Shown: piece after piece, positions 16,028 to 24,927 of the stretch | Layout of the letters: each line of letters begins with the position of its first letter | Position numbering within the stretch: position 1 is the stretch's first letter | Assembly (NCBI GenBank): GCA_021838445.1 | Contig: JAKCDU010000022.1 | Coordinates: 1-58,948, forward strand | Length of the DNA: 58,948 nucleotides | Source of the DNA: Actinomycetes bacterium | GTDB lineage: Bacteria; Actinomycetota; Acidimicrobiia; Acidimicrobiales; Palsa-688 | Direction of reading: 5' to 3' | The notes under the pieces: generated by a model | The model's database searches: none | The model's input: the letters and a program-made list of their open reading frames with translations, nothing else | Told to the model about the DNA's origin: nothing | Translations under genes and position numbers: made by a program

Positions 16028-16405
16028 TCAGCCGATCCCGACGAAGTCAGCCATCAGCCGGCGCCAGGCCAGGCTCAGGCGGTCGGCGCGGGTGTGGATC
16101 CCGACCGTGCGGTCGGGAGGGACGCATTCGTGGTCGTAGCGTTCGAGGATGGACCGGTCCTCGCGCAGGATGCCACCCGCTTCCACCGTGGCGGCCGACA
16201 GCGGGGCCAGCCGGTGAGGGCAGTGGTCAGCCCAGGCGGTCAGGCCCGAACCGGGGACCCGGGCCAGGCACCAGGGGCGACCGAGGAGCCAGCTCTGGGT
16301 GGCCGCCGGCCCGGACGGAACCTCACGGCTGAGAGCTGTGGCGTGCCAGGAACGGGCCAGAGCCGGCGTGGTCTGGTCGAGCACCGGGCCGGCGATGGAG
16401 GGCAC
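16028..16405 (-). pseudogene. internally deleted Rieske oxygenase remnant
   Basis: 125 residues. The first ~75 (SWHATALSREV, SWLLGRPWCLARVPG, DHCPHRLAPLS) are the N-terminal half of a Rieske domain with only the first Cys-x-His pair. The text then jumps in frame to the C-terminus of the same family (REDRSILERYD, VGIHTRADRLSLAWRRLMAD). The second Cys-x2-His pair and the whole catalytic domain, about 200 residues of a normal ~330-350, are missing. It cannot hold a [2Fe-2S] cluster. It ends 8 bp before uraH and would be the first gene of the ureide operon. Confidence 0.75.
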
Positions 16406-16549
16406 CCGGCCATTCTGTACCGGGTGGCGGTTGGGTCGGGCCGCTCGGGAGCCAACCCGGGGAGGTGTTCACAGGCTTGTAACGAGGCCACGGCGGACTC
16501 CGCGGACTCGGCGGACCGGCCCTCGACGCGCCCGGCGGTAAGTATCCAA

Positions 16550-16566
16550 ACGGGCTCCAGGCCCGT
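16550..16566. other. perfect hairpin in divergent intergenic region
   Basis: ACGGGC (16550-16555) and GCCCGT (16561-16566) flank TCCAG. The dyad lies between the divergent Rieske relic and the phosphatase gene, where it could be an operator or chance GC-rich symmetry. No adjoining T-tract. Confidence 0.25.
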
Positions 16567-16634
16567 CATCGGGAGCGGTATCTCTGAACGGCGCCAATCG
16601 TATATGGAGGACCTTGACCTGCCATGATGGATCG

Positions 16635-18305
16635 ATGGCCGGGCCGGGGCTGGCGTCGCATCCGGGGGCCGGCGCCGGGCGCGCCACCCACCGCCGGGGG
16701 ATCAGGAGAGCGTCGGCGCTGGTAGCCGTTCTGCTCCTGCTGGCCAGCGGGGCCAGCGCCTGGTTGACCCACCACGTCGTGAGCGACCAGGAGCACAAGC
16801 TCCTCTCGGAGAGGGCCAACGAGATCAGCCTGGTTCTCCAGCAGACGGTCACGTCGGTGTCCACGCAGATGACCAGCCTGGCCCGTCTGGCCCGTCTGGC
16901 CCGGGCCGGGGAGGACCCCTCCCTCTTCCTCAGCGAGGCGTCCGCCGATCTGACCTCACCGACCGCCGAGGCGCTGGCCCTGCTGCAGCCCGAAGCGGGA
17001 ACCGACGACTACCGCGTCGTCGCGGCAGTCGGTCGAGGGCTCGACCCGGGGCAGTCGCTCACCGGTGCGGCGGCCGCCGCGGCTGCGCTCTCCGGGCGCA
17101 GCTCCGGGCTGGTCGCCACCCCTGTGTACCGGGCCGCCGCCGGACGGGAGGTGGGTTTCGCCCTGTCTGCGGGCGCGGGCGCGGTGGTGTACCGCCAGAG
17201 CATCCTGGGGCCGCCGCAGCCGGCCCGCAGCTCCTCGTCCGCGTTCAGCGACGTGCGGGTGGTGCTCTACGCCGCCGACCGGCCCGACCCCGACCAGCTC
17301 CTCGTGACCACCGCGGTGCATCTGCCGCTGTCGGGATCGGTCCTCTACCAGCCGTACCTGGTGGGCAGCTCGCACTGGCTCCTCGGTACCCAGGCGGCGC
17401 AGCCCCTGGTCGGGTCGGTCGCCGAGGACGCCCCATGGGCTGTCCTCGGAGTCGGTCTGGCCGGCACCGTGCTGGTGCTCATGGTGGTGGAGAGCACCTT
17501 CCGCCGGCGCGACGCCGCCCTCGCCCTGTACCGCAGCGAGCATCGTTTCGCCGAGGCCCTCCAGGAACGCCTCCTCCGCCCGCTCGAATCCCCGAGCGGG
17601 CTGGAGGTGGCGTCCCGCTATGTGGCGGCCTCGGACGGCCAGCAGGTGGGCGGGGACTGGTTCGACCTGTTCGACCTCGGGCAGGGCCGGGTCGGCGTGG
17701 TCATCGGGGACGTCATGGGCCACGACGTGGAGGCGGCCGCAGCCATGGCCCAGATCCGGGCCGGGCTGCGCGCCTACGCCGTGGAGGCCGGGTCACCAGC
17801 GGAGGTCGTCGCCCGGCTCGGGACCTTCGTGGAGACCTTCCAGGCGGCGCTGATAGTCACCCTCGTCTACGGCATCCTGGGCGGCCCGGCGGCCGACGGG
17901 TCGCGCCTGTTCACCTGGGCCAACGCCGGCCACCTTCCCCCCGTCCTGCGCCTGGCGGGAGGTGGCACCGTACAGCTGGATGGCGGGTCGTCGCCCATGC
18001 TCGGCGCGCCCCACGGGCAGGGCCGGCCCGACTGCAGCGTGACGGTGCCGGCGGGCGCGACCCTCCTTCTCTACACCGACGGCTTGGTCGAGACCCGCAG
18101 CATCGACCTCGGCCAGTCGATCGATCTGCTGTGCTCGCAGCTCGAAGCAGAATCCGCGCAGGGCGTCGAGCGGGTGTGCGAGGCGGTGCTCGGATGGCGC
18201 GCCGAGGAGCAGCGCCACGACGACATCGCCCTCATCGCGGTGCGCATCCCGCCCGTCGCCCCGGGCACCTACCCGGCCGAGGGGCCGGTCACATCGACGC
18301 GCTGA
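16635..18305 (+). CDS. membrane PP2C-type (SpoIIE) serine phosphatase with extracytoplasmic sensor domain
   Basis: 556 residues from ATG 16635 (the TTG at 16614 is a less likely start). A basic N-terminus leads into a transmembrane helix near 25-45 (ALVAVLLLLASGASAWL). An extracytoplasmic region of ~240 residues follows, then a second helix near 275-295 (VLGVGLAGTVLVLMVVES), then a cytoplasmic SpoIIE domain. That domain carries GGDWFDLFDLGQGRVGVVIG and DVMGHDVEAA (metal Asp), ANAGHLPPVL, LLLYTDGLVETR and HDDIALIAVR (last metal Asp). Such RsbU-like enzymes dephosphorylate anti-anti-sigma factors; no partner switch genes lie nearby. Confidence 0.88.
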   Translation: MAGPGLASHPGAGAGRATHRRGIRRASALVAVLLLLASGASAWLTHHVVSDQEHKLLSERANEISLVLQQTVTSVSTQMTSLARLARLARAGEDPSLFLSEASADLTSPTAEALALLQPEAGTDDYRVVAAVGRGLDPGQSLTGAAAAAAALSGRSSGLVATPVYRAAAGREVGFALSAGAGAVVYRQSILGPPQPARSSSSAFSDVRVVLYAADRPDPDQLLVTTAVHLPLSGSVLYQPYLVGSSHWLLGTQAAQPLVGSVAEDAPWAVLGVGLAGTVLVLMVVESTFRRRDAALALYRSEHRFAEALQERLLRPLESPSGLEVASRYVAASDGQQVGGDWFDLFDLGQGRVGVVIGDVMGHDVEAAAAMAQIRAGLRAYAVEAGSPAEVVARLGTFVETFQAALIVTLVYGILGGPAADGSRLFTWANAGHLPPVLRLAGGGTVQLDGGSSPMLGAPHGQGRPDCSVTVPAGATLLLYTDGLVETRSIDLGQSIDLLCSQLEAESAQGVERVCEAVLGWRAEEQRHDDIALIAVRIPPVAPGTYPAEGPVTSTR

Positions 18306-18311
18306 ACCGCT

Positions 18312-18482
18312 TCAGCGGGACCGGCGGTAGTAGCGCCCCATCCGGGAACCCTTGCGCAAGAGGGTGGCCGGGCGGTTGGGCCCCCGGGCCTGCTCCAAGC
18401 GGTCGGCCGCCTGCTCGGCGACGGCCGCGGCCGCCGGGATCACGAGGCCCATCACCATCCAGCGCAGCAACCTTCGTCTCAC
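18312..18482 (-). CDS. small basic hypothetical protein
   Basis: 56 residues from GTG 18482 to TGA 18312, too short for most gene lists. The sequence begins with a strongly basic RRRLLRWM, then a hydrophobic stretch (VMGLVIPAAAAVA), an amphipathic acidic helix and a basic tail ending MGRYYRRSR. It fills the gap between the convergent phosphatase gene and the next minus-strand gene, and its codon use looks coding (third positions G/C). Possibly a membrane-associated peptide; I do not recognise a family. Confidence 0.5.
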   Translation of the reverse strand: MRRRLLRWMVMGLVIPAAAAVAEQAADRLEQARGPNRPATLLRKGSRMGRYYRRSR

Positions 18483-18539
18483 GACCCCGTTTCTACCCCA
18501 TCGGGCGACGAGGTCCCACAGCCGCCCGGCGGGGGTGGT

Positions 18540-19370
18540 TCACCACAGCTGATCGAGGTAGGTGTCGCGGCCGGGGGTGGTCCGGTAGAAGGGAGCCACC
18601 AGCTGGGTGTCGGCCAGGCCCTCCCGCTCCACCGCGTCGGTGTAGGACCGTACGGCCTCCAGCGCCGGTGCCAAATCGCCGCCCACGAAGAATATCTGCA
18701 GTAGCCGGTTGGGCCCGCCGGCGGGCGAGCCGAGCGGCATCGGCCCGCCGGTCGACGCCTCCTCAGAGGGGGTGGTCGGGGTCCACGAGGAGGCGATCTC
18801 GATGGGCGATCCGGAGAGGACCTCCGGCAGTATCCGACGGCTGACCTCCTCGTGCAGCCCGGCCGCCGGCCTGCCGTCGCGCCCGTCGAGCCAGGCGATG
18901 ATGATCCCCGGGTAGCCGTGATCGAGGGCCAGGTCCACGGGCACCGGGTCCTCGTCGCGGTAAGCGGCACCGAGGTGGTCCACGACGACGGTGTGGACGT
19001 GGGTGCGCTCGGCGAAGCCTCTCCCGTTGGCGTACAGCCAGTGGACCTGGGGTACCGACCAGTCGTCGAAATGCTCCTCGTGGTGGCCCTTCTCGACCCA
19101 GTAGACGGCCACGTATGAGCCGGCGTCGTAAGGGCTGGCCACCTTCTCGGTGGTGGGCCAGCGCAGATCCTTGAGGGGCCGTGGCGCGACCCACCTGCTG
19201 CCGGCGAAGAGGTACGGGCCGATCATGCAGCCGCCGTAGAAGTGGTCCCGCTCGTACCACCGGTTGTAGGCCTTCTCGAAACCGCGGTGGGGGTCCACCA
19301 TCGTGACGAGGGCGCTGCCCACCTTCACGGGGTAGTCGTGCACCCCACCCGCATCCAACGGATATCCCAT
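18540..19370 (-). CDS. uncharacterised protein, probable dimeric alpha/beta-barrel (EthD-like) repeat
   Basis: 276 residues from ATG 19370, which has an excellent AGGGGAGGG upstream; the frame is open to 19445. The N-terminal half (ALVTMVDPHRGFEKAYNRWYERDHFYGG) and the C-terminal half (LLQIFFVGGDLAPALEAVRSYTDAVE) each look like one ferredoxin-like barrel half with a beta strand followed by a long helix. No catalytic motif, signal peptide or membrane segment is evident. It diverges from the LLM gene at 19556. Similar proteins accompany ring-degrading genes, but no function can be assigned. Confidence 0.65.
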   Translation of the reverse strand: MGYPLDAGGVHDYPVKVGSALVTMVDPHRGFEKAYNRWYERDHFYGGCMIGPYLFAGSRWVAPRPLKDLRWPTTEKVASPYDAGSYVAVYWVEKGHHEEHFDDWSVPQVHWLYANGRGFAERTHVHTVVVDHLGAAYRDEDPVPVDLALDHGYPGIIIAWLDGRDGRPAAGLHEEVSRRILPEVLSGSPIEIASSWTPTTPSEEASTGGPMPLGSPAGGPNRLLQIFFVGGDLAPALEAVRSYTDAVEREGLADTQLVAPFYRTTPGRDTYLDQLW

Positions 19371-19427
19371 CGGCCCTCCCCTGGTCGTTCGATGGAAACC
19401 GCTCCTGTCTACCACGCCGACTACTAG

Positions 19428-19456
19428 TTGACTTGGGTGTCTCATGACCGTACCGT
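19428..19456 (+). promoter_or_regulatory. candidate promoter for the LLM/SnoaL gene pair
   Basis: TTGACT (19428-19433) and TACCGT (19451-19456) are separated by 17 bp in the 185-bp gap between divergent genes. The untranslated leader would be about 95 nt before the ATG at 19556, which has a near-perfect GGAGGTGATCG ribosome binding site. Confidence 0.4.
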
Positions 19457-19555
19457 CGGGGTGGGGTCCGGCATGGTTGCGCTCGGGGACCCGGGGGGTT
19501 GGGGGACGTCGAGCGTCCCGAACATCGCAATGGTCCTAGTCAGTGGAGGTGATCG

Positions 19556-20557
19556 ATGAGCAATGCTCTCCGCTTCAACATGACCCTGCCCGGTCTCGAT
19601 CCGGCGGACATGTCCAGTCGCTACCGCGCCGCGCTCGAGATGGGCCAGCTCGCGGACCGCGCCGGGATGCAGTCCATCTCGATCGACGAGCACCACGGCT
19701 CTGACGACGGGTGGATGCCGTCACCCATGCTGCTGGCCGCCATGATGGCGGCGCGAACGGAGCGCATCGAGATCCACCTCCAGGCTCTGCTCCTGCCGCT
19801 CCACGATCCCCTGCGCGTCGCCGAGGACCTCATATCGCTCGATCTGGTGAGCGGGGGACGGTTCAAAGTCACCCTCGGGGTCGGGTACCGGCCGAGCGAG
19901 TACCTGGCCCACGGCAAGGATTGGGAGCGTCGCGGGGCGCTCATGGACAGCTGCGTCGCCGATCTGCTGGCTGCGTGGCGGGGACAGCCCATCGACCGTG
20001 GAGGGGCGACGGTGCACGTGACCCCGCGACCGCTGCGGGCCGAGCCCCCCTTCCTCATCGGCGGCAGCTCTCCCGTGTCGGCTCGGCGGGCTGCCCGCTT
20101 CGGTCTGGCGCTCGGACCACCGGCCAAGCTGCCCGAGCTCGAGGACCACTACCGGCGTCTGTGCGCCGAGCTCGGTGTCGAAGCGGTCGTCGACTCGCCA
20201 CCCCCCGTGGTCAGCTTGCTGTTCGTGTCGGAGGACCCCGAGCGGGCCTGGCACGACCTCGGTGCCTACCTGCTCCACGAGGCGACCACCTATGCGTCCT
20301 GGCAGACCGCCGACATCCAATCCTCGGTGCACTCCTATTCCTTCACCGCCTCGGATCTGAAGGCCGAGGGCATCTACGAGATCCTGACCCCGGACGAGGT
20401 GCTGGCCAAGTCGGACAAGCTCGGTGACGACGTCCGCTGGGTACTGCACCCCCTCTGTGGTGGGATGCCGCTCGACGCCGCTTGGGAATGCGTGCACCTG
20501 TTCGTGGACCGGGTGCTCGCCCGTCAAGGTGAACGAGGCGCGGGGACGGCCGTTTGA
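19556..20557 (+). CDS. LLM class flavin-dependent oxidoreductase
   Basis: 333 residues of the luciferase-like monooxygenase fold, a TIM barrel using FMN or F420. Family features include MGQLADRAGMQSISIDEHHG near 28-48, RTERIEIHLQALLLPLHDPL, the strongly conserved LVSGGRFKVTLGVGYRP near 98-114, and FLIGGSSPVSARRAARFG near 163-180. Its substrate is not deducible. It overlaps the following SnoaL-like gene by 4 bp, so both act in one pathway. Actinobacteria use many F420-dependent members, which makes F420 plausible here. Confidence 0.88.
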   Translation: MSNALRFNMTLPGLDPADMSSRYRAALEMGQLADRAGMQSISIDEHHGSDDGWMPSPMLLAAMMAARTERIEIHLQALLLPLHDPLRVAEDLISLDLVSGGRFKVTLGVGYRPSEYLAHGKDWERRGALMDSCVADLLAAWRGQPIDRGGATVHVTPRPLRAEPPFLIGGSSPVSARRAARFGLALGPPAKLPELEDHYRRLCAELGVEAVVDSPPPVVSLLFVSEDPERAWHDLGAYLLHEATTYASWQTADIQSSVHSYSFTASDLKAEGIYEILTPDEVLAKSDKLGDDVRWVLHPLCGGMPLDAAWECVHLFVDRVLARQGERGAGTAV

Positions 20558-20970
20558 GCGCGACATCGGAGGCCCTCCGCACGGCCAACCTGGCGGTGGT
20601 CAGCCGGGCCTTCGAGGCGGTGGGCCGAGGCGACGTGGACGCCCAGATCGAACTGTTCGCCGAGGATGCCGTGCTGGAGCTTCCCTACGCCGAACCACCG
20701 GCGCGCCTGGTGGGGCGCCCGGCCATCCGCTCCCGGCTGGAACCGGCCCTCCGCCTGTTCGAGATCAGGATCGAGGTCACAGACGTCCACGACTGCGCCG
20801 ATCCGGACCAACTCATCCTCGAATACACCAGTGAAGGCCGGGTGACCACCACCCAGCGGTCCTACCGCAACAGCTATGTCGGCTTCTTCCGGTTCGGGGA
20901 GGGCCTCATCCGCTTCCAGCGGGAGTACTACAACCCGCTCCCGGGGCGCGTGGCGCTGGCCGCCGACTGA
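20554..20970 (+). CDS. SnoaL/NTF2-like protein
   Basis: 138 residues from TTG 20554, overlapping the LLM stop. The pattern ANLAVVSRAFEAVGRGDVDA, LFAEDAVLELPYA, GRPAIRSRLEP and YRNSYVGFFRFGEGLIRFQREYYNPLP is that of the cone-shaped NTF2 fold, with the helix-helix-strand opening and the C-terminal curved sheet. Members include ketosteroid-isomerase-like and polyketide-cyclase-like enzymes. No catalytic assignment is possible, but pairing with an oxidoreductase suggests an isomerase, dehydratase or hydrolase step. Confidence 0.8.
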   Translation: MSATSEALRTANLAVVSRAFEAVGRGDVDAQIELFAEDAVLELPYAEPPARLVGRPAIRSRLEPALRLFEIRIEVTDVHDCADPDQLILEYTSEGRVTTTQRSYRNSYVGFFRFGEGLIRFQREYYNPLPGRVALAAD

Positions 20971-21122
20971 TCGCAGGGCCCGGCGGGAGGAGTCGGCCCA
21001 CTGAGCGAAACAGGGCGATACGTGACTGTCAGGGAACGTAGCGCCTCAGGAGTCCTGATGCTATGGTTCAGGTGTCCGGCGCTTGGCAGCAAGCACGCCG
21101 CTCAACAGGGGGGATTCGGTCT

Positions 21123-22544
21123 GTGAACCACACGCGACGTGGCAGGACCAGCGCTATGGTGCTGGTCGCGGCGACGGTGCTAACCGCATCGGCTTGCAAC
21201 AGCAATCGAGGCACCTCGTCTACTGGCAGTACCAGTGCCGGGGTGACGACGGCCACTTCGGCGTCCTCGACGTCCTCGACGTTCGGCACGCTGGCGTCGC
21301 CGTGCGGCCCCGGTAGCGCCCACGGCGCCACCGAGCAGGGCGTCACCGACACGAGCATCCGTATCGGCTACGGCGACGACCGTGGTTTCAGCCAGTCACC
21401 GGGACTGGACCAGGAGATGGGCGACGCCGTGACGGCGCTCATCAAGTGGTGCAACGACCAGGGAGGCATCCTCGGTCGCAAGATCGTCGGCGACGACTAC
21501 GACGCCGCCATCACCCAGGTCAACACGGTGATGCAGCAGGCCTGCAAGAGCGACTTCATGCTGGTCGGTGAGGGCTTCGCCCTCGACGAGGCTGCCGAGT
21601 CGACCCGGATCGGCTGCAATCTGGCCGCCGTGCCCGGCTTCACGGTAGGGCCCGACGTGGCCAACGCCCCCGAGATGTACCAGGCGGTCCCCAACCCCGT
21701 CGACTACCTGCCGGCGTCGGTGTACTACGAAGTGGCCAAGCTCTTTCCCCAGGACGTGACCGCGTTCGACGCACTGCACACCACGCTCACGTCGGCGACC
21801 GAGGTCAGCTACGCCAAGGACATACTGGCCGCCCAGGCGGCAGGGTGGAAGCTCGCCAACTGCGGGGTCAAGATCAGCTACTACGGGGAGCCCAACTACA
21901 CCCCCTTCGCCCAGAAGTTCCAGGCGTGCGGGGCCAAGACCATCTACAACGACCTCGGCCCCGGCCCCGTCCTGTTCGGGATGATGACGGCCAACTTCCA
22001 ACTCGGGTTGAAGCCGCTCTACGTCATGGAGACCAACGACTACACCACCCAGATGTCGAGTTGGAACACCAGCGGCATCGGGGACAATGTCTATGTCCGC
22101 GACGCGTTCGTGCCCCTCGAGGAGGCCGACATCAATCCGGCGGTCGCCAAGTACGTCAGCCTGGTCGCGGCGACCGGGGGCAAGGTCAGCCAGCTCGGGC
22201 AGCAGGCTGCGTCGTCGTTCCTCCTCTGGGCCACCGAGGCCAAGGCCTGCGGCTCCACGCTCACTCGTCAGTGCATGATCAACGACCTCTCCAAGGTGCA
22301 CAACTGGACGGGTGGTGGACTGCACGCTCCGACCGACCCGGGGAACAACACGCCTCCCCAATGCGGGATGCTCCTCAAGCTGACCGGGACGACGTTCTCC
22401 CAGTACTACCCGTCCACCAAGGGTCAGTTCGACTGCAATCCCGAGTACCTCTTCAAGATTCCCCAGTCGGCCTGGGGCACCACCCTCAACTCCGACCGGA
22501 TTGCCACCAAGTTCCTCTCGGCCAGCGTGATCAAGCCCCAGTAG
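21123..22544 (+). CDS. Liv-type ABC transporter substrate-binding lipoprotein
   Basis: 473 residues from GTG 21123 (ATG 21063 adds an implausible 20-residue extension). A basic N-terminus and hydrophobic stretch end in the lipobox LTASAC, so the protein is a lipid-anchored exported protein, followed by a Ser/Thr-rich linker (~45 residues). The rest is a type I periplasmic-binding (Peripla_BP_6) fold: IRIGYGDDRGF, ALIKWCNDQGGILGRKI, MQQACKSDFMLVGEG, KISYYGEPNYTPFAQKFQAC. It heads the transporter operon; the bound solute could be an amino acid, amide or catabolic substrate of the neighbouring genes. Confidence 0.88.
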   Translation: MNHTRRGRTSAMVLVAATVLTASACNSNRGTSSTGSTSAGVTTATSASSTSSTFGTLASPCGPGSAHGATEQGVTDTSIRIGYGDDRGFSQSPGLDQEMGDAVTALIKWCNDQGGILGRKIVGDDYDAAITQVNTVMQQACKSDFMLVGEGFALDEAAESTRIGCNLAAVPGFTVGPDVANAPEMYQAVPNPVDYLPASVYYEVAKLFPQDVTAFDALHTTLTSATEVSYAKDILAAQAAGWKLANCGVKISYYGEPNYTPFAQKFQACGAKTIYNDLGPGPVLFGMMTANFQLGLKPLYVMETNDYTTQMSSWNTSGIGDNVYVRDAFVPLEEADINPAVAKYVSLVAATGGKVSQLGQQAASSFLLWATEAKACGSTLTRQCMINDLSKVHNWTGGGLHAPTDPGNNTPPQCGMLLKLTGTTFSQYYPSTKGQFDCNPEYLFKIPQSAWGTTLNSDRIATKFLSASVIKPQ

Positions 22545-22587
22545 CCGAGCTCCTGCTCGGCCGGGCGGTCACAGGAAGGTTCGACCG

Positions 22588-24927
22588 GTGCACCTGTTCC
22601 TCACCTACACCATCTTCGGGTTGGTCCTGGGCGGCGTCTACGCCATAGCGGCGTCGGGGCTGGTCCTCACCTACAACACCTCGGGCATCTTCAACTTCGC
22701 CCACGGGGCGGAGGCGATGCTGGGCGCCTTCTTGTACTGGGAGGTCCGCTACGGCTGGGGTGTCCCCACGCCGCTGGCCCTGATCCTCGTGCTCGGGGTG
22801 TTCGGTCCGCTCATGGGGGGACTGCTCTACCTGGTGATCATGCGCGGCCTGCGCAACACCGCCGAGGTGACCAAGGTGGTCGTCACGGTGGCCCTCATGC
22901 TCGGCATGCTCTACCTGTCGGAGTGGTTCTGGAACCCCCAGACGGACCGGACGGTGGTCCCCTTCTTCGGTATCACCAGCCAGGTGAAGATTCTCGGCGC
23001 CGACGTCACGACCCACGAGCTCATCGCGCTCGGCACGGCTGTGCTCATCGGCTTGGGGCTGCGCCTGTTCTTCTACCGGCTGCGCATCGGTGTGGCCATG
23101 CGCGGCGCCGTCGACGATCCCGGGCTACTGGAGCTGAACGGCCACAACCCCGAACGCATCGCCGCCTTGTCGTGGGCCATGGGGTCGTTCCTCGCGGTGC
23201 TGGCCGGGGTGCTTCTCACCCCGATCAGCGGGGGTGCCCTGCAGGCCAACTCCCTGACCCTGCTCGTGATCGACGCCTTCGCGGCGGCGGTGTTCGGGCG
23301 GCTGCGCAGCATCCCCCGGACCTACATCGGAGCCCTCGTTCTCGGGCTAGCGGCCAGCTACGTGCTGGCCTACTCCCCCAAGACCTGGCAGTGGGCCAGC
23401 AACTTCCGGGTGTCGCTGCCCATGATCGTGCTGTTCGTCGTGCTCATCGTGCTCCCCCAGGACCGACTCCGAGGGGCCTCGGTGGCCCGCACCCGGGAGC
23501 GGGCCCATCTACCGTCGGTCCGCAGCGCCGTGATCGCCGGCGCGGCGCTGGTGGTCGTCGTGGTGCTGTTGCGCCAACTGATGAACGACTCCGACATCAC
23601 GACCATTACCCTCGGGATGACATTCGCCGTCATCGCCCTCTCGCTCACCCTGCTCACCGGCTACGCCGGCGAGATGAACCTGGCCGCCGTCTCCTTCGGT
23701 GCCATCGCCACCATGGTCAGCTATCACATCGGAGTCACCGGGCACGGTCTGGCGTCGCGCAGCACCCTGTGGGGGATCGTGGTGGGCGTCATCGTGACCG
23801 CCGTCGTCGGGGCCGTCGTGTCGCTCCCGGCACTACGCCTGCGCGGCCTGTACCTCGGTCTGGCCACCATGGCCTTCGGTGTCTTCCTCACCGACATGGT
23901 CCTGATGGACTCCAATCCGCACCGCATACCTCTGATCCACACCAAGTTCTCCCTGTTCAGCGGGGGAGCCGGTATCAACAGCCTGGTCATCCCGCCGCTC
24001 CGGATCGGGCCCCTCGACCTGCATGACGGAACGACCTTCCTCGTGACCGCGACAGTCGTCTTTGCTGTCCTCGGCATCGGGCTGGTGGCGCTGCGCAACA
24101 GCAGCTACGGGCGGCGCCTGACCGCCATGAAGGACAGCCCGGCGGCCTCGGCGACCCTGGGCCAGAGCCTCCTGCGCCTCAAGCTCAGCGTGTTCATGCT
24201 TTCCGCCGCCGTCGCCGGGCTCGGCGGGGTCCTGATGTCGATGGCGCTGGGCTCGGTCACCCCCGACAATTTCAGCATCTTCCTCAGCCTCTCGCTCCTG
24301 ATGCTCACCGTCGTGGCCGGTATCAGCTACGTCTCGGGCGCCCTGATGGGGGGGCTGCTGTCGGGGGTGGGCTTCGCTCTGATCGTGAGCACCTTCCACG
24401 ACCTGGCGTCGCGCCACGGCAGCGTCCACGGCCTGTTCTCCTTCCTGGCCAGCTTCGCCACCGTGACCCCCGCCCTCATCGGTATCGGGGTGGGTCGCAA
24501 CCCGAGCGGTTCGGTGCACGACTTCGTGGACAGCTACCGGAGCCTGCGCCACCGCCCCCGGGTGCTGGTGGGAGGCGGCGCCGTAGAAGCGGTGCTCTAC
24601 GTCCTCAGCCTGACCAACGTGCTCGGGCACTGGTGGTTCGCCATCCTGACCTCCGTGCTGGTCATGTTCCTGCCCCTGGTGGGTCAGATGTCCGACCCGG
24701 CGCGACGCGAGCAGGAGGCCGCGGCGGTTCCCCTGGAGCTGGCCGGCATCGATTCGCCCTACAGCGACGGCCTGCGCGCCGAGCTCGACCGCGCCCTGGG
24801 CATCGAAGACCTGCTGCCGCCGGAGCGGTTGGCCCGGTCCCGGCGCAACGGCCGCCGGTCTGACGGGTCGGGGGACCGCTCGATGACCGAGCCTCTCGGC
24901 GCGGGGGTGGGCGATGCCGGCACTTGA
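22588..24927 (+). CDS. fused LivH-LivM branched-chain-type permease
   Basis: 779 residues. Residues 1 to ~295 are a LivH-like permease (FGLVLGGVYAIAASGLVLTY, FNFAHGAEAMLGAF, GRLRSIPRTYIGALVLGL). Residues ~310 to 640 are LivM-like (MTFAVIALSLTLLTGYAGEMNLAAVSFGAIA, LRLRGLYLGLATMAFGVFLT, GRRLTAMKDSPAASATLG). After that comes a further 140-residue tail with two extra hydrophobic segments and a hydrophilic end. The two permeases are separate genes in most bacteria. The 3' end overlaps livG by 14 bp. GTG start, with AGGAAGG upstream. Confidence 0.9.
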   Translation: MHLFLTYTIFGLVLGGVYAIAASGLVLTYNTSGIFNFAHGAEAMLGAFLYWEVRYGWGVPTPLALILVLGVFGPLMGGLLYLVIMRGLRNTAEVTKVVVTVALMLGMLYLSEWFWNPQTDRTVVPFFGITSQVKILGADVTTHELIALGTAVLIGLGLRLFFYRLRIGVAMRGAVDDPGLLELNGHNPERIAALSWAMGSFLAVLAGVLLTPISGGALQANSLTLLVIDAFAAAVFGRLRSIPRTYIGALVLGLAASYVLAYSPKTWQWASNFRVSLPMIVLFVVLIVLPQDRLRGASVARTRERAHLPSVRSAVIAGAALVVVVVLLRQLMNDSDITTITLGMTFAVIALSLTLLTGYAGEMNLAAVSFGAIATMVSYHIGVTGHGLASRSTLWGIVVGVIVTAVVGAVVSLPALRLRGLYLGLATMAFGVFLTDMVLMDSNPHRIPLIHTKFSLFSGGAGINSLVIPPLRIGPLDLHDGTTFLVTATVVFAVLGIGLVALRNSSYGRRLTAMKDSPAASATLGQSLLRLKLSVFMLSAAVAGLGGVLMSMALGSVTPDNFSIFLSLSLLMLTVVAGISYVSGALMGGLLSGVGFALIVSTFHDLASRHGSVHGLFSFLASFATVTPALIGIGVGRNPSGSVHDFVDSYRSLRHRPRVLVGGGAVEAVLYVLSLTNVLGHWWFAILTSVLVMFLPLVGQMSDPARREQEAAAVPLELAGIDSPYSDGLRAELDRALGIEDLLPPERLARSRRNGRRSDGSGDRSMTEPLGAGVGDAGT

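Noticed and set aside
18540-19445. Longer start of the alpha/beta-barrel-like gene at 19445
   Set aside because: It would cover the divergent promoter region and lacks a ribosome binding site; ATG 19370 has a very strong one.
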